Part shown: piece by piece, positions 1 to 12,226 of the stretch
Position numbering within the stretch: position 1 is the first letter of the stretch
Layout of the letters: each line of letters opens with the position of its first letter
Assembly: GCF_036785885.1 (NCBI RefSeq)
Contig: NC_092323.1
Span: forward strand, 8,440,501 to 8,504,500
Direction of reading: 5' to 3'
Source: Coffea arabica
Taxonomy: Eukaryota > Streptophyta > Magnoliopsida > Gentianales > Rubiaceae
DNA: 64,000 bases
Position numbers and translations under genes: made by a program
The notes under the pieces: generated by a model
What the model was told of the DNA's origin: nothing
The model's database searches: none
The model's input: the letters and a program-made list of their open reading frames with translations, nothing else

Positions 1-730
1 CCCTTAAGTAAGTATAATATTATTAATATTTCAATCAATGACATTATGCGATTTGCTTTCCATTAAAATTTTCACTTTACATATAACTACAAGAAAATTA
101 TGCAGATTTTTTAAAACGTTAAAGGGATTAGATGGAAAAAAGAGACACATGGCAGTTATTGATAATTTACCCTTTTTGGTTCTAGAGTATTTGCCAAAGG
201 GCCATATAAAAAAAAAGTATAAAACGATGTTGGATGATAAATTATTGAGAGTGAAATTACTATAATGAATTTATTGGTCATAACTAGTTATCTAAGGTTC
301 GAAGGGATAAAACAACCCTATCATTTCATACAATGTGGACGCAGCACATGTAATTATTGGACATCATCTCATAATTAAAAAAGACCCAATCGAGACTTTT
401 TTCTTCATATATATATATTGCATGTGTGTTTTGGTGGGGAGGGGGGGGGGAAATCAAACAACCAACCCCGTTTTATTCATTTTATTCACTTAATCCACCA
501 CATAATTGCAATTAGTAAATTATCTAATCGCTGCCGTCTCAGTCAAAACTGTCGTACTACTGGTTGATTCGGTAGTCGGAAAAATTAGCCATCCAATTCC
601 AATTTCTAAGACTGCAGCCACAACTTGACTTGACTTGGACACTTGGTCGTTAGCAGAAGTCCAAGTCTGCCGGGGCACTTCTGTCATTTCATCATCACGA
701 AAAATTATTTTATTATTGTTCCTCTCTTTG
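1..730. other. AT-rich upstream spacer
   Basis: No gene is recognised here. The stretch is AT-rich, has a short G run near 436-450, and leads into the promoter of the Sec14-like gene. The short open frame at the start shows no family motif. Confidence 0.5.
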
Positions 731-740
731 ACTCGTCCCT

Positions 741-748
741 CTATAAAG
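741..748 (+). promoter_or_regulatory. Probable TATA box of the Sec14-like gene
   Basis: A CTATAAAG motif lies about 1.8 kb upstream of the ATG, inside a pyrimidine-rich stretch typical of plant core promoters. The likely transcript would carry a 5' UTR exon around 775-940 and a long 5' UTR intron ending at the TTTGCAG acceptor at 2520. The acceptor is clear; the TATA assignment and the donor are inference. Confidence 0.35.
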
Positions 749-2534
749 TCTCCAAAATATCATAGCAGTACTACAACTTTGACAAACTCCAATGCTCGTC
801 CGGGCCAAAAAGCCAAAATAAAGCATCCGACCAGAAATTTCTCCATTTCTCTACCTCTCTAAATTTCGAGTGACCATTTCTTTATTTCTCTGGAATTCGA
901 GAGAGCTTGAACGTTGAAGTTTGAAGTCACAGATTTTTCTTAGTTTCTTGTACGACGTTGCTCAGGATCATTTACATTTTTCACGAACTTGGATGAATAT
1001 GAAATAACTCTTGAAAAAAAAAAAGAAAAGAAAAGGAAAGACAGACCAAGAAAAGAACGGGAAAAGATTACAGAAATCCTGATCGGATTAGTCAGCAACA
1101 GTTTTTCTTCGATGATTTCCATACTAGTAGTGTTGTTTTCCATAGGTACTGTTTTCTGAAAAAAGGGCTCGGCATTTCCAGTTTTTGCTTTGATGATGGA
1201 CATGACATGCGAGTTTCAGACCACTTCTCCTCATGCTAGATCAGAAGCTCAGACCAAATCTTTTCCCTGGTTCTACTTGGTTTTGAGAGCTTTTTCCATC
1301 AGTATTGTAGATCACCGAGTATGCATTGTGCACATGGAAGTGTACTAGTATAAATTAGTTGATGAAGCGTAGCCGGCGTTCCCATTTATTGTGATTATTC
1401 AATAATGTGAAAACGATCTGAACTTTTGATCTAACTCTTCTTCTATGGCAACTCAAGAGTCAAGACCTCAACTACTCCCTGAGCCTCCTAATGCAATAAT
1501 AGTAGTGTATCTGAATGATTCGCTTGCTGATAAATAATTGTTCGTGTGATTTGCGATCTCCATTTGCTTGTGGTTTATCTGTTCACTGAATCAGCAGGAG
1601 TTAGTAAAAGAAATGGTGGGATCTGTCTGGCAAATGTAAGAAAGTCAAAAAAACCTCTCATCTTATAAAAATTGAAACATTTCATCTTCAGTAACGCCAC
1701 GCATTATTGGCAGAGTCAAACTAGCAACGTTCCCAATCGTTTGACATGACAGTAGGCAAGCTTTGTTGATGGCTTCAGGAATTACGTTGGTCTCGCTACA
1801 TTAGTTGTCAAAATAACGTGTTTGACTCTGGCATTTAGTTTCTCTTTATGACTATCCTTTTTTCTTCATGGAGCTAGAAATTAATAACAGGGCAGGACTA
1901 CTAAAACTAAATAAAGATCTGAATTCACATTGGGTCTTTAGTTCCGCAGGCATCTGTAAAGTGCGACATCCAATTTTGAAGGATAACGGAGGCGTTATAC
2001 AGATTACTGCTGAATTTTCCGCATAAGATGCTTTTCTTTGTACTTCTATTCAATTTCTTGATCTTCATAATTAAGAAAAATAAATCTTGTTTATTATCCG
2101 TGTACAAATAGACGGAATTATGAATTTACAATTTAAATTTTGTTTATTATCTGTAAAAAGAAAAAAAAAATGAAGTATACACGCTTTGTTTCAATCTCCA
2201 ACAGCATAAATAATATTTGACTTCTGACCTTGAAAAGAAACTACTGCTATGAAAAGCTATCGTGTTTGTTATGTCTACTTTTCACATATTCTAGCTTGCA
2301 CGATGAAGATTCGAGCTTCAGCTCAATTGGCCATGGAAATAAAAGCGCTTTCTTAAGCATACAATCTTCTTTATGTCCGCCTAAAGATGTATATACTGCC
2401 ACTGGTTCTAATGCTTTGACTAGTTTTCATGAGTTTTGTTAACAAAAAAACGTTTTATTTGCAAATATTTGGTCATATTCAAAGGTTATTGAAATGTAAT
2501 TGCCTCCTTATTGTTTGCAGGTTAAGCATTAACC

Positions 2535-3893
2535 ATGTTCTGGAAAAAGCAGTCTAGTAGCAATCGTGAGGAGAATTCAGCGGAGAAAGATGCTAAGGTA
2601 ACCAAGAGAGGATGGAGCCTCAGATTAAGAAAATCTGGCAATCGTCTTTTTGTGCGTCATTTAATTAGCTGATTCTTTGTGAGCAGGTCAGAGAACTAGG
2701 GACTGCCATTGGACCTCAAACTGGACGCAGCTTAAAGTACTGTTCAGATGCTTGTCTAAGGAGATACCTGGAAGCCCGAAATTGGAATGTTAACAAGGCT
2801 AAGAAAATGTTGGAGGAGTCACTAAAGTGGAGAGCAACTTATAAGCCAGAAGAAATCCGTTGGGTAATATATCGTACCATGAAGAACTTCATAAAAATGC
2901 TAATGCATAAAACTAACCCTGCATTCCCTTGCTCTTCTTCTTTTCTTGTTTTACCTCTTAAAGAGTATCTCCATGGTTCTTTGACTGACTATGGCAATCA
3001 TTTTTACCATCTACAGCATGAAGTAGCACATGAAGGTGAGACTGGCAAAGTCTCCAGAGCAAATTTTCATGATCGACTGGGGAGAACTGTCCTTATAATG
3101 AGGCCCGGAATGCAGGTATACTTCCAAGTTTTTTGCCTTTCCTGTTAAAAACTTCCTTGGTATCTATTTCAAATTAGTTTGCTATTTCTACTGATGCTGT
3201 AAGTTGTTTTTTTTTTTTTGTTTTTTAACATGAAAGTTATCTATTGTTGCAGAACTCGGCGTCTCCTGAGGGAAACATCCGTCATCTAGTTTATCTGATA
3301 GAAAATGCCGTTCTGGACTTGCCAGAAGGCCAAGAGCAGATGTCATGGCTCATAGACTTCAACGGTTGGTCATTGAACACTAACATTGCCATCTCAACAG
3401 CCCGAGATATCATTTATGTTCTACAGAACCATTACCCAGAGAGACTTGGTTTAATAATTCTGTATAGCCCACCTAGAATTTTCGAGGCATTTTGGAAGGT
3501 ATGAGCGCTACTTCCATTCCCTCCAACCCTACCTACAAAAAGAACTTTGAAGTTCTTAGCGTATTGAAGAACTGCTTTCCTCTTCTTTTTCAGGTCGTCA
3601 GATACTTCGTGGATCCAAAAACTTTTCAGAAGATACATTTTGTGTATCCAAACAACAAAAGTAGCATGGAGCTGATGAAGACCTTTTTTGACGCTGAAAA
3701 CCTCCCCAGTGAGTTCGGAGGAAAGGCTACCCTGAAGTATGATCATGAAGAATTTTCAAGATTGATGGTCGAGGAAGATGTAAGAACTGCTAAATACTGG
3801 GGATTTGACATTACACCACTGAATGGCATAAATGGCAACTCTGAAGCTGTTGTGATTCCTGAACCGGGGAGTCTTGCGTCAGCTGCAAGCTGA
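2535..3893 (+). CDS. Sec14-like CRAL-TRIO phosphatidylinositol-transfer family protein
   Basis: Five coding exons (2535-2597, 2687-2863, 3017-3115, 3253-3498, 3594-3893) join in frame through GT-AG introns to give 294 residues. The N-terminal CRAL-TRIO-N helix region (about residues 22-80) is followed by the lipid-binding CRAL-TRIO fold (about 100-255), with the stretches VLQNHYPERLG and LIILYSPPRIFEAFWK that form part of the lipid-gating core in Sec14 proteins. The short Ser/Ala-rich tail has no GOLD or nodulin domain, so it is a compact Sec14 rather than a patellin. Members bind and exchange phosphatidylinositol and other lipids between membranes; the ligand of this one is not deducible. 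It resembles the roughly 295-residue Arabidopsis proteins of the At1g75170/At4g36640 type (from memory). The start is the first ATG after the 5' UTR acceptor. Confidence 0.92.
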
Positions 3894-5035
3894 GTAAAAA
3901 TGTCTTGATTGATGAAATCAAGAAACAAATAAATGTATCATGCAAGCGAATTACGTTTTCCTGCCCTTGCTTGGCAGTTAAAACCCTTTTGCCATATTAA
4001 CCTGCAATGACGAGTTAAATGATTCAATAACTGAGTACCATCCCGAGATAGTTTATCCACCTTCAGTATCTGTTTTAACTCGCACTAGCTGAATGAAAAA
4101 CGTGAATGTGGTGGAAACCAATCTTGCATCTGATCGTTAAATTCTTAGACCTGCCACATATTTTTATAGACCAGACTCTGATTTCAATCCTTGTGGATGA
4201 GTAAAAACTTGCTATCACTTTTAACTGGTAACAATGATTTTTTTTAACTGGTAACAATGATCGAAAATCATTTTTTATTTCTTGAAAGCTGGCCCAAGGT
4301 GACGAGTTAACAACTTCGAGGATTAACAGTCAAGAACTTGCAAGTCAGAAGGATCAATTCTAGATGCCCAGCACGAATCAAGTTAGTTAAGGTTCCTAAA
4401 GAAGCTCAGGTACGTATGAGTTTGCAAGCTTTCAGATTGCCTCAAGTTACAATCCTTGCTCTCATTGCTTGGAAAAGGTCTATGGTTATAATCCTCAAGC
4501 GACAAATGCTGACATTTATCACTCGTTACTGCTTAATGATATGCCCTGAGGCTGTTGGAAAGTTCAGTAGTCAGCTAATCGCCTGTCTAGTGATCGTTTT
4601 AAGGCAACCGCAATGACCAACAATGCGTTTACAATCTTATTCTTAGTGTTTGGATGGTAGGAGAGAGCAACCACCTTGAATAGGTTTCTCAATAAAGGTT
4701 TTCATTGATTAAGTAATGATCATAAACTAGAAGCCTGCAGAACCATCTGCCTAGAATCTGACTAAAAGAGAAACTTCTACTCCTGTCCAGGAGCATATCA
4801 ACTTCCTATATCTTGCCCACAGAAGAGCGCCATACTTCATGCTTTTCTTGCTGACCTCAGCTAACAAGGGATAATTACTTCAGACTTTATTTATTAGTTT
4901 GATTTAGAACAATACTTTACATACACTCGCAAAAGGAAAGGATGTAACATTCTCATTTGAGAGATCAAGTTATGATACAAAGGAAGCCTCATCCTGATTG
5001 CACAAGAAGTAAACTCCTCCAGTAAGGTTAACCAA
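3894..5035. other. Intergenic spacer between convergent genes
   Basis: It holds the 3' ends of the Sec14-like gene (+) and the MIP18-like gene (-). A short tandem duplication of a TAACTGGTAACAATGAT unit lies near 4222-4261. No further gene was seen; the 92-codon open frame at 4338 has no recognisable motif. Confidence 0.6.
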
Positions 5036-5245
5036 TCAAAGTTCACTGGAGTAAAGGCACTCGGTTACTAGTTGGCGAAGGTTTGGGTTCTCCAGGGCTG
5101 CAGCAACTCTTTCTTTATCATTTAATTGCTTATTAACTGCAGGAAAAGACAAACAACAAAGATTTGCTTTAACTTGGGCTAATATAGCAGTTGAATAGAT
5201 TGTGAAGAAAAAGTTGAAATGGGGATCCAGTAAAGAAACCAAATT

Positions 5246-5283
<38 letters not shown>

Positions 5284-7329
5284 CCAGCAGCTTGAAGGTT
5301 CAATAGAACAAACAAAAGCACTTTCAAAAAGCAACCTTTTCCCCTACTAGCTGTAGTATGGATAACATCTAATCCTTGATTAAATTCAAAAAACAGGAAC
5401 TAACTTAGGCACAAGACCCAGAGCTAATGAGTTCCAAAAATACACAAGCTTACCAAACCCAGGTAACGTTTAACACACACACCTCTTTTGAATATTTCAA
5501 ATCATTGGTCAATATTGGGATATGAAAAAGAACAAGCATTCTCAATGATGGAAATGAATATTTGCGGTTTTCTTAGTTAACCTGCTTCTTCATCAGCATG
5601 AGATCCAGGAGCCACTTTTATATCGACCTGCAAAACTTTAAGTTAGATTCATGAATCTCAAAGACGTACTAAACAGTTAGTTAGTTAGTTGCAATGATAA
5701 ATTATCCAAATGTATCTCAACATATAATTACAAGGAAAATATGCAAGTAAAAACTGCATTGAAAGAAGTCAGAAACTTTGTCCAGAAACAAAATCGAAAA
5801 GTGCCGATGAGTATAGAGGTGGAGAAGTCAACCTTAAAATGTGCAGGGAAACAATCCTTCAGTTTCTCTCTCAGGCAAAGACCAATTACAGTTGCCATGC
5901 TGCAATGCTGAATGGTAGGCGTGAAGGTTATCCTACAAATGAACGAAAGAAGTCAGCACTAATAGAGAAAATCCCTAAACAACATGTTCTTCCGGGCTTT
6001 TTGTTTGTGGGATGAGGCACGACAGGAATTTAAAAGAGAGCAAGATACTAATACTAAAATGGTCGCTTTTCCCACATCAATGGGGAGTATAATCGGGACA
6101 GATGTATTTGACAGGGAGAAAGATTAGTAAAGTCAGGTACACAAATAATATGTGGTAGTGATTCTTGTTCTCTTTTGAGTGGTAATTATTCTGATAAATT
6201 GGCATTAACTGGTTGATCATTCATGCTCCATCACAACGAAGCACTGAACCTTGTCAGTAGGAACATATCAGCTGTCCAGGAAACTCAAACACAGGATGAC
6301 TAACTAAATACTAGCAATGACAACAATTTTTAAGATGCTTAACGCAGGACTCCTCATCCTGGCATGTATCATGCCTCGATTGAGTCCTTGACCACTACAA
6401 TAACCACTGTGTGAGATGAGATGTACTAGAGACAGTGACTACAATAACCACATCCCCCAAACTCTCCCACCCACTTCTCCAATAAGGAAAATAACTAAAA
6501 TCCCGCACATCAATCTTATGAAAGCAGCAAGCTCTGGAAATGAATTGAGGAACAATGCTGGTAATAAAGCTATAAGACTTGTGTGGAGAATGAATAGAGT
6601 TGATCTTCACATTCCCCCTGAACTTTTGATGAAAGTTACAAGCTTTATTAACTCTGTACTATCTGAAATTAATAATACTTCTTTTTTCTCATTCATTGAA
6701 TGGAAGCCACAATACAAATATAACAATAATAAATGAAAACAGGTGAAATGGAGGAAAAGAGGGGGGAGGGGGCGCTCACAAAATCCGGCCAAGCTTCTCA
6801 TCAACAGTGATGGACTCCTCAGACAGAACGCTGAGCTGCTCTAGTGAATACGGATGCTCCGGATCCCTTATATCTCTCACGTAATGTAATCCAAACTTGC
6901 CAAGTCAAAGATCACAGCAACAACTCTGATTTTAACACCCAACATAATAATGAAACAAAGGGCTTTTGAGATGGCAGTAGTAATATTATTTTGGTGCTAA
7001 GCAAGTTGAAGAACTAGGACTAATTATAATTAATCACATCTCCGCTGCAGCTTAGCGCTTAGCAGTGAAACTCAAAGACAAAAAAACTTTCTTTTTAACT
7101 GATATGATTCAAAACAAGAGCAAGGACAATTGAAGAGAAAAGCAACCCAAGACGATTTTTTTTTTTTTTTTTTGTGATTTGGGGGGGGGGGGGGGGTAAC
7201 GGGATTAAGGATATCGTAAATCTCGAGAGGATCCACGGCGTCGTCGGCGTGAGGATCGTCGAGGGGGCGAGCCACTCTTTCTTTCTTGGCGTGCACCACC
7301 GGGTTTGCATTTATCAGCCCCAATGTCAT
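5036..7329 (-). CDS. MIP18/AE7-like cytosolic Fe-S cluster assembly protein
   Basis: Five exons on the minus strand (7329-7215, 6885-6780, 5932-5833, 5627-5582, 5136-5036) encode 155 residues, the usual family length. The start [12 protein letters not shown], the DUF59/FeS_assembly_P core (about residues 32-125) with [11 protein letters not shown] (the conserved Cys is about residue 84), and the tail [20 protein letters not shown] are diagnostic. The family (human FAM96B/CIAO2B, Arabidopsis AE7 and AE7-like) acts in the cytosolic iron-sulphur targeting complex with CIA1 and MET18/MMS19, handing clusters to nuclear and cytosolic apoproteins such as DNA polymerases. It is closest to the AE7-like paralogue as I recall it. 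Intron 1 only gives the conserved [18 protein letters not shown] join if it is spliced as an AT-AC intron; the other introns are GT-AG. Confidence 0.93.
5256..5283. repeat. (GA)14 microsatellite
   Basis: A pure dinucleotide run inside the last intron of the MIP18-like gene; a likely polymorphic marker. Confidence 0.95.
6886..7214 (-). other. Probable U12-type AT-AC intron (intron 1 of the MIP18-like gene)
   Basis: On the minus strand the intron begins ATATCCTT, the exact minor-spliceosome AT-AC donor consensus, and ends GGATTAC. A TCTTTGAC branch-like motif (one mismatch to TCCTTRAC) puts its adenosine about 19 nt before the 3' end. Splicing here restores the conserved family sequence EIYDYVRDIRD with no insertion. 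The best GT-AG alternative (donor at 7200, acceptor before 6895) stays open but inserts about eight non-conserved residues. The intron also contains a run of about 16 C and a run of about 19 A in the transcript sense. Confidence 0.85.
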
Positions 7330-8566
7330 CTTTCTTCTTTCTCTCTTTCTCTCTCCGGAGAAAAACACACTCTTTTTTTTTTTTTGACACTAGGAAAAAA
7401 CACACTATCAACCCTCTTGTCTGTTTTCTGTTGAAGAATAATACTGCACCACTACTAGACTACTGATTAATCAATTCTCTTCCTTAATTCCTTTATTATT
7501 ATTGGTTTTTTTTTTTGGGACAAATTGATTCAGCTCTTGTTCATTAACTTTCAAAGGCCAGTCACAGCTCATAAGGGTGTTAATTTAATTAGCAGTTTAG
7601 CAGTGAGCAAGTAGGACCGGCAACAGGGGTTTATGCTCGTCGTATATATATATATATATATATTTTCCGGAAATGATAGATGACATTTTATAGATAATAA
7701 AACTGTACAATACTTGAGCAACTGTTCAATTCACTATACAAAGTGTACTAGGACACTTAAGAAGAGTCATAAATCCTCTCCTCATCCATAAGTATGCTTA
7801 GAGCATAGTTGCTAAAATGATTACATAAAGTCATATTACTAATATTTGTTGCTTCAAAAGAGCACATTTGCTTGTCGTATCTATATTATGTATGGGACTA
7901 AACTTGTAAACATCCGGATTCATGCACCGGACCTGATTTCGTCGGGACTCGTAATTTCGACTTCGAGCTTTTCTTTGTTGACCCTTTATGTCATCCCCCT
8001 TCCCCAGATCGGCCCAATTTTCTGACCCATCCTTTTCCGTGACATTGTGGAATGATTCTAACAAAGGAAAGAAGGTGGCTACATATTCTAGAGGAAAGGA
8101 AACATCTAAGGCTAAAAGTTTTCGTCAAGGGATGAACCTGCAATAAAACGGAATGGAAGTTTTTTTCCCTCTTCTTATATTTTGTCCTAGTAGACTGAGT
8201 ATCTTGTGATGATGGGGGTCAAAACACGAAAAAGAAGCAATTGCCAATTACATTTTGTATCTGCTCCGAATCCAGCAACTAAAAAAGAGTAAATTGGAAA
8301 TTATACACGCATCGAAAGCTTCAGTGCCGCAGTGGTCTCAAGGAGGCACGTATCTGCGTCTCAATAACCAAAACATGACAAAGATGGCGAGCATCACTAT
8401 TGCTCATTCACGACATCATCTCAAATGGGTTACTTCATATTCAAAACAGAGGAATGGACTAACAGAACAGCAGCTATCAAACTGAATCTCTGTGGTTTTA
8501 ATCTAGTCAAGCGTGCTGCTTTATGAAGAGCAAAACATTCCATGTCCCATTCAATCACCTATCCAA
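7330..8566. other. Spacer: MIP18-like promoter and RPL6 3' side
   Basis: The 5' flank of the MIP18-like gene is rich in CT/TC on the coding strand, followed by AT-rich DNA with a TA dinucleotide run near 7641-7662. No gene is supported; the open frames at 7831 and 8255 show no motif. Confidence 0.5.
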
Positions 8567-8878
8567 CTATTTTTTGGACGTCTTTCCTTGCTTCTTCTTT
8601 ATCACTTCATCCAGGTACATGATACCTTTGCCTTTGTAAACTTCTGGTGGCTTACAGCTACGGACAGCAGCAGCAAATTGATGAACCCTTTGCTTGTCGA
8701 TCCCCGTGCAGCATACTACATTGTTTTTGAAGCAAAATACCCGAACTGCTGGAGGCACGGTCAGTTCTACCTCGTGGCTGTAACCCAGTTTTAGATACAA
8801 GAGACGACCTTCCGATTCCGCTCTGGCTTTGAAACCAACTCCCACGATCTTAAGAAAGCGAAAGAACTTGGCTTCCAT
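8567..8878 (-). CDS. Mitochondrial large-subunit ribosomal protein L6 (uL6m), nuclear gene
   Basis: A single coding exon of 103 codons encodes a protein starting MEAKFFRFLKIVG and continuing through LKLGYSHEVELTVPP and SCKPPEVYKGKGIMY to a Lys-rich tail, the hallmark of plant nuclear-encoded mitochondrial L6. The open frame extends 101 codons upstream, but family members start at this Met, so 8878 is chosen. Ribosomal L6 binds 23S-type rRNA near the sarcin-ricin loop and GTPase centre. The short form retains mainly the second L6 domain; it lacks an obvious cleavable presequence, as is usual for this family. Confidence 0.93.
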   Translation of the reverse strand: MEAKFFRFLKIVGVGFKARAESEGRLLYLKLGYSHEVELTVPPAVRVFCFKNNVVCCTGIDKQRVHQFAAAVRSCKPPEVYKGKGIMYLDEVIKKKQGKTSKK

Positions 8879-10255
8879 TTGCAACAACTGACCAGACCGC
8901 AAAAACAAGAGTAGCCAAAGGTCAAGAGGGCAAATCATATCTGTGCTACACGGTTTGACTTGATAACCAACAGAAGAGAAGCACATGCATATGCGAGTTT
9001 TCTTTCTTCTTCTGCAAAATGTTTTCTGAAGAACTCTTTTAAGTTTTGGAACATGGTGTTGTAGCCATATTTTGACCTCACAATCATGTTCAAAACATTT
9101 AAGATGAAATAGATATGCCTTTGAGCTCATTTTTGTGTAGCTTTTTTTGCAAAAAGAAAAAAGCTTCAATGTTGCAAACACACATCCAGAGCATTAGAGT
9201 AAAGAAAGCCACAAGGAAAAGGATGCCAAAAAGGCTAAAAGATTCAGCCTCAGCGACAACAGATAAGCATCAAGAGAGCAAAAACCAGAAGCAGTCACGA
9301 AGTGACAACAATTCATGGGCATTAACATCTGCTTTTAACTTAATTTTGTGATAAACTAAAAATCTCAAATCCAGCAATATTCGTCATATGATGGGAACAA
9401 CAAGAAATGCACGACAAAAAACCAAATAACGATGCACCAAAAGGGTGGGTAGATCAATTCAAACCAAGTCAGGCAGCTAGTTTGCACTAACAAGAGTACA
9501 GGCAGGAAAAAGTTAGGGTACAAATGAGAATAAACCCAATTATCTTAATTATACAACTCCTAAAAAGACAACAAAGAAAGCAAATAGGCAAATCACAATG
9601 CTCTACCATATTTTGAGAAGCTAATAGGGATTCATAAAAAAAAAAAAAAAAAATACACAAGGTGACTGCACATGATCACAGTAGCTGCAAAACCAGGATA
9701 AAACCCCAATGCCGTTCTTTTTACTTCCCAACTTAATGAATAAACACTTTTCACTAGCTACTACTGAGCTCTCGAATAGATAGATACCTATACATTCCTC
9801 ATTGGCATATCGTCAAACATCTACTACGCACAAATGATAAATGCAGCCGCCCCAACAAGCCCATTTTAATTGAAAACCATACTAAAGACTAGTTATGTTT
9901 TACCAAGATTAATCAAAAGACAAAGACGATCATCCAAGCACATCCCAATAACATTGGCAAGTGGAATCTATTGGATAAAATCAATGGAATAAATATACGC
10001 CAAAAACAGTAAGAAACTAATCCCGTACCAATCTCTAGGCCTATCTTGTCTCCTCCAAAAGAACAGCAAGCGGGTGGCAGCGAAGCCAAAGGGCGACTGA
10101 TGCTTCCTCAAGCAGAAAGAAGGTATCGCGGCAGGGGGAGCCGATGGGTTGGAGTTGGATGGAGCGGGCTTGTGGGCTTGAGCTGTTTTGGGAAGGCTGC
10201 CAGGACTGGAAAGTTTTTTGGGCGGGTTTTGAAAATTGGGTGGGTTTTGTTTTAA
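8879..10255 (-). other. Likely 5' UTR and leader intron of the RPL6 gene
   Basis: A GGTCAG acceptor lies nine bases upstream of the L6 ATG (exon resumes at 8887), and a GATTG/GTACGG donor-like site lies at 10028-10029, next to a GC-richer block at 10030-10250 that looks like a 5' UTR. This suggests a leader intron of about 1.1 kb. The rest of the stretch is AT-rich. This is inference from splice signals and composition only. Confidence 0.4.
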
Positions 10256-10518
10256 ATTTTTTTTTTCCCCTGAAGGATGGATGTGGTTGATTAACTTCTC
10301 TCTCTCTCTCTCTTTTTCGGTTAATGAATTTGTTATAAGGGATCTTTCTGCAGAGTAGGGAAATATTTTAATGCATTTACTGGTCCATAATCAATGCATT
10401 GAAAAAATAATCCAAAAACATAAATTTGATGCTCAACAATTTCTGATGATAGTAACCCAAAAAGGAAAAAAAAAAGAAGAAGAAATTATTTGACCACATC
10501 CAATTGCATCTAAAGTGG

Positions 10519-10527
10519 TTTCTTTGG
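10519..10527. repeat. Left 9-bp target-site duplication
   Basis: TTTCTTTGG; an identical copy is at 11702-11710 on the other side of the element. Confidence 0.88.
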
Positions 10528-11268
10528 GGGAAAATCGTCCAAAACGTTCCTCACATTTTATAAAATAACTTTTTTCGTTCCTCACTTTTAAAAGTGTAAT
10601 TTTATGTCCCTTACATATTCACATTGGTCAAATTTAGTCCCTAACTAGGTTTCCGATCATTTTTTGGCTGGAATCCATCATGTGCAAGGCACGTGATCAT
10701 TTTTTAAGGGTAAATTTGTCAAATTATATTTTACATAATCTGATCTATAGTCCTCCACATTTTATTAAATAAATTTTTTCGTCCCTCACATTTTATAAAA
10801 TAATTTTTTTCATCCCTCACATTTCACAAAATGAGTTTCTCCATCCCTCACATTTCAAAAAATGAATTTTTCATTTCTCACTAATTATGTGTGTGAATAC
10901 ATTTTTTTTAAACACATGTATATGTCTATTTGATTTTGCTTAATAATAATAGCATAAACACATGTATGTAATTGGGCCCAACTTGTGGGCTATCTTCTCT
11001 TTTTGTATGATTATGACTAATATTTACCAATAGAACCTTAATTTGCATATTCTTATTGTATTTTGACAGAAAATAGTTTTATTGGCCAACTTGATAATGA
11101 ATGCAAGATTTTTTACTAGCTAATACCAGATGAAATCAAATGATCACGTATAATATATGGTATTCGTATTGTTAAGTGAAATCAAATAGACACATACATA
11201 TATTTATGCTGTTCGTATTATTAAGCAAAATCAAATAGACATATACATGTGTTTAAACAAAATGTATT

Positions 11269-11301
<33 letters not shown>

Positions 11302-11701
11302 TTTAGGGTTTCCCTCACACACATAATTAGTGAGGGATGAAAATATTCATTTTTTGAAATGTGAGGGATGGAGAAATTCATTTTGTGAAGTGTGAGGGAT
11401 GAAAAAATCATTTTATAAAATGTGAAGGACGAAAAAATTTGTTTTATAAAATGTGGAGGACTATATATTAGATTATGTAAAATATAATTTGACAAATTTA
11501 CCCTTCAAAAATGATCACGTGCCTTGCACTGATCACGTGCCTTGCACGTGATGGATTCCGGCCAAAAAATGATCGTAAACCTAGTTATGGACTAAATTTG
11601 ACCGATGTGAATATGTAAGGGACATAAAATTACACTTTTAAAAGTGAGGGACGAAAAAAGTCATTTTACAAAATGTGAGGAACGTTTTGGACCATTTTCC
11701 C
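10528..11701. mobile_element. Mutator-type foldback MITE with long inverted arms
   Basis: A 1174-bp element whose left arm (10528 to about 10900) is repeated inverted at about 11310-11701. Both termini read GGGAAAAT(C/G)GTCCAAAACG, and a perfect 9-bp direct repeat, TTTCTTTGG, flanks it at 10519-10527 and 11702-11710. Arms of nearly 400 bp with a 9-bp target duplication fit a non-autonomous Mutator-like element. No transposase frame is present. The arms are built of diverged, roughly 30-50-bp units of the CCCTCACATTTTATAAAAT type, and the right arm carries an extra duplication of a GATCACGTGCCTTGCAC unit. Confidence 0.88.
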
Positions 11702-11710
11702 TTTCTTTGG

Positions 11711-12226
11711 AACTATTAGAATTAGAACAAGGAGTGAAATTCATTTAATTGACAAAAAAAGTATTTGAAAATTTTTACGCGTTACATCTTTAAAATTCCA
11801 AAACGAGATTACGGGAGAAAAGAGATTGCCTTATAAGATTGCTTTTGAAATCCTTCTACTGTAACTTTTCTGGTTGAATTTTTAAGATTCTAAGCAATGA
11901 ATTATGGCAAGAAATTTTATGACCCTACAGCGTGCATTTTGGGCAGGTCTCTCCTCTTATGAGGTAAAATAACTGAAAGGAGACAGCACTTGGTAACAAT
12001 CAAGATAAATGGTTTTCTTAGAACATTCATTTTGAATCAAGATACAAAATGGAAAAACTCTGTCGAGCCTAAACATATCTGGAAAGACAAGCAGGAGGAC
12101 TATTATGACGATATGGCTATTTAGAAGCACCTAATGGTCAGCTCTGGTGGTGGTGTGAGTGTGACTGCATCAGTACATTGCAATAGAAGCTGAAGATGCA
12201 GTAAGAGTTGGAAAACACGAGAGCAG
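11711..12226. other. Spacer before the Maf gene 3' end
   Basis: AT-rich, with the probable 3' UTR of the Maf-like gene at about 12000-12226. No other feature was recognised. Confidence 0.5.

Noticed and set aside
7201-7329. GT-AG splice of MIP18-like exon 1 (donor CCC/GTTACC)
   Set aside because: Open frame, but it inserts about eight non-family residues; the AT-AC alternative restores the family sequence exactly.
8879-9181. N-terminal extension of the L6 frame (101 codons)
   Set aside because: Sequence is Cys/Lys/Leu-rich without a family match, and orthologues start at MEAKFFRF; the upstream part is probably leader or intron.
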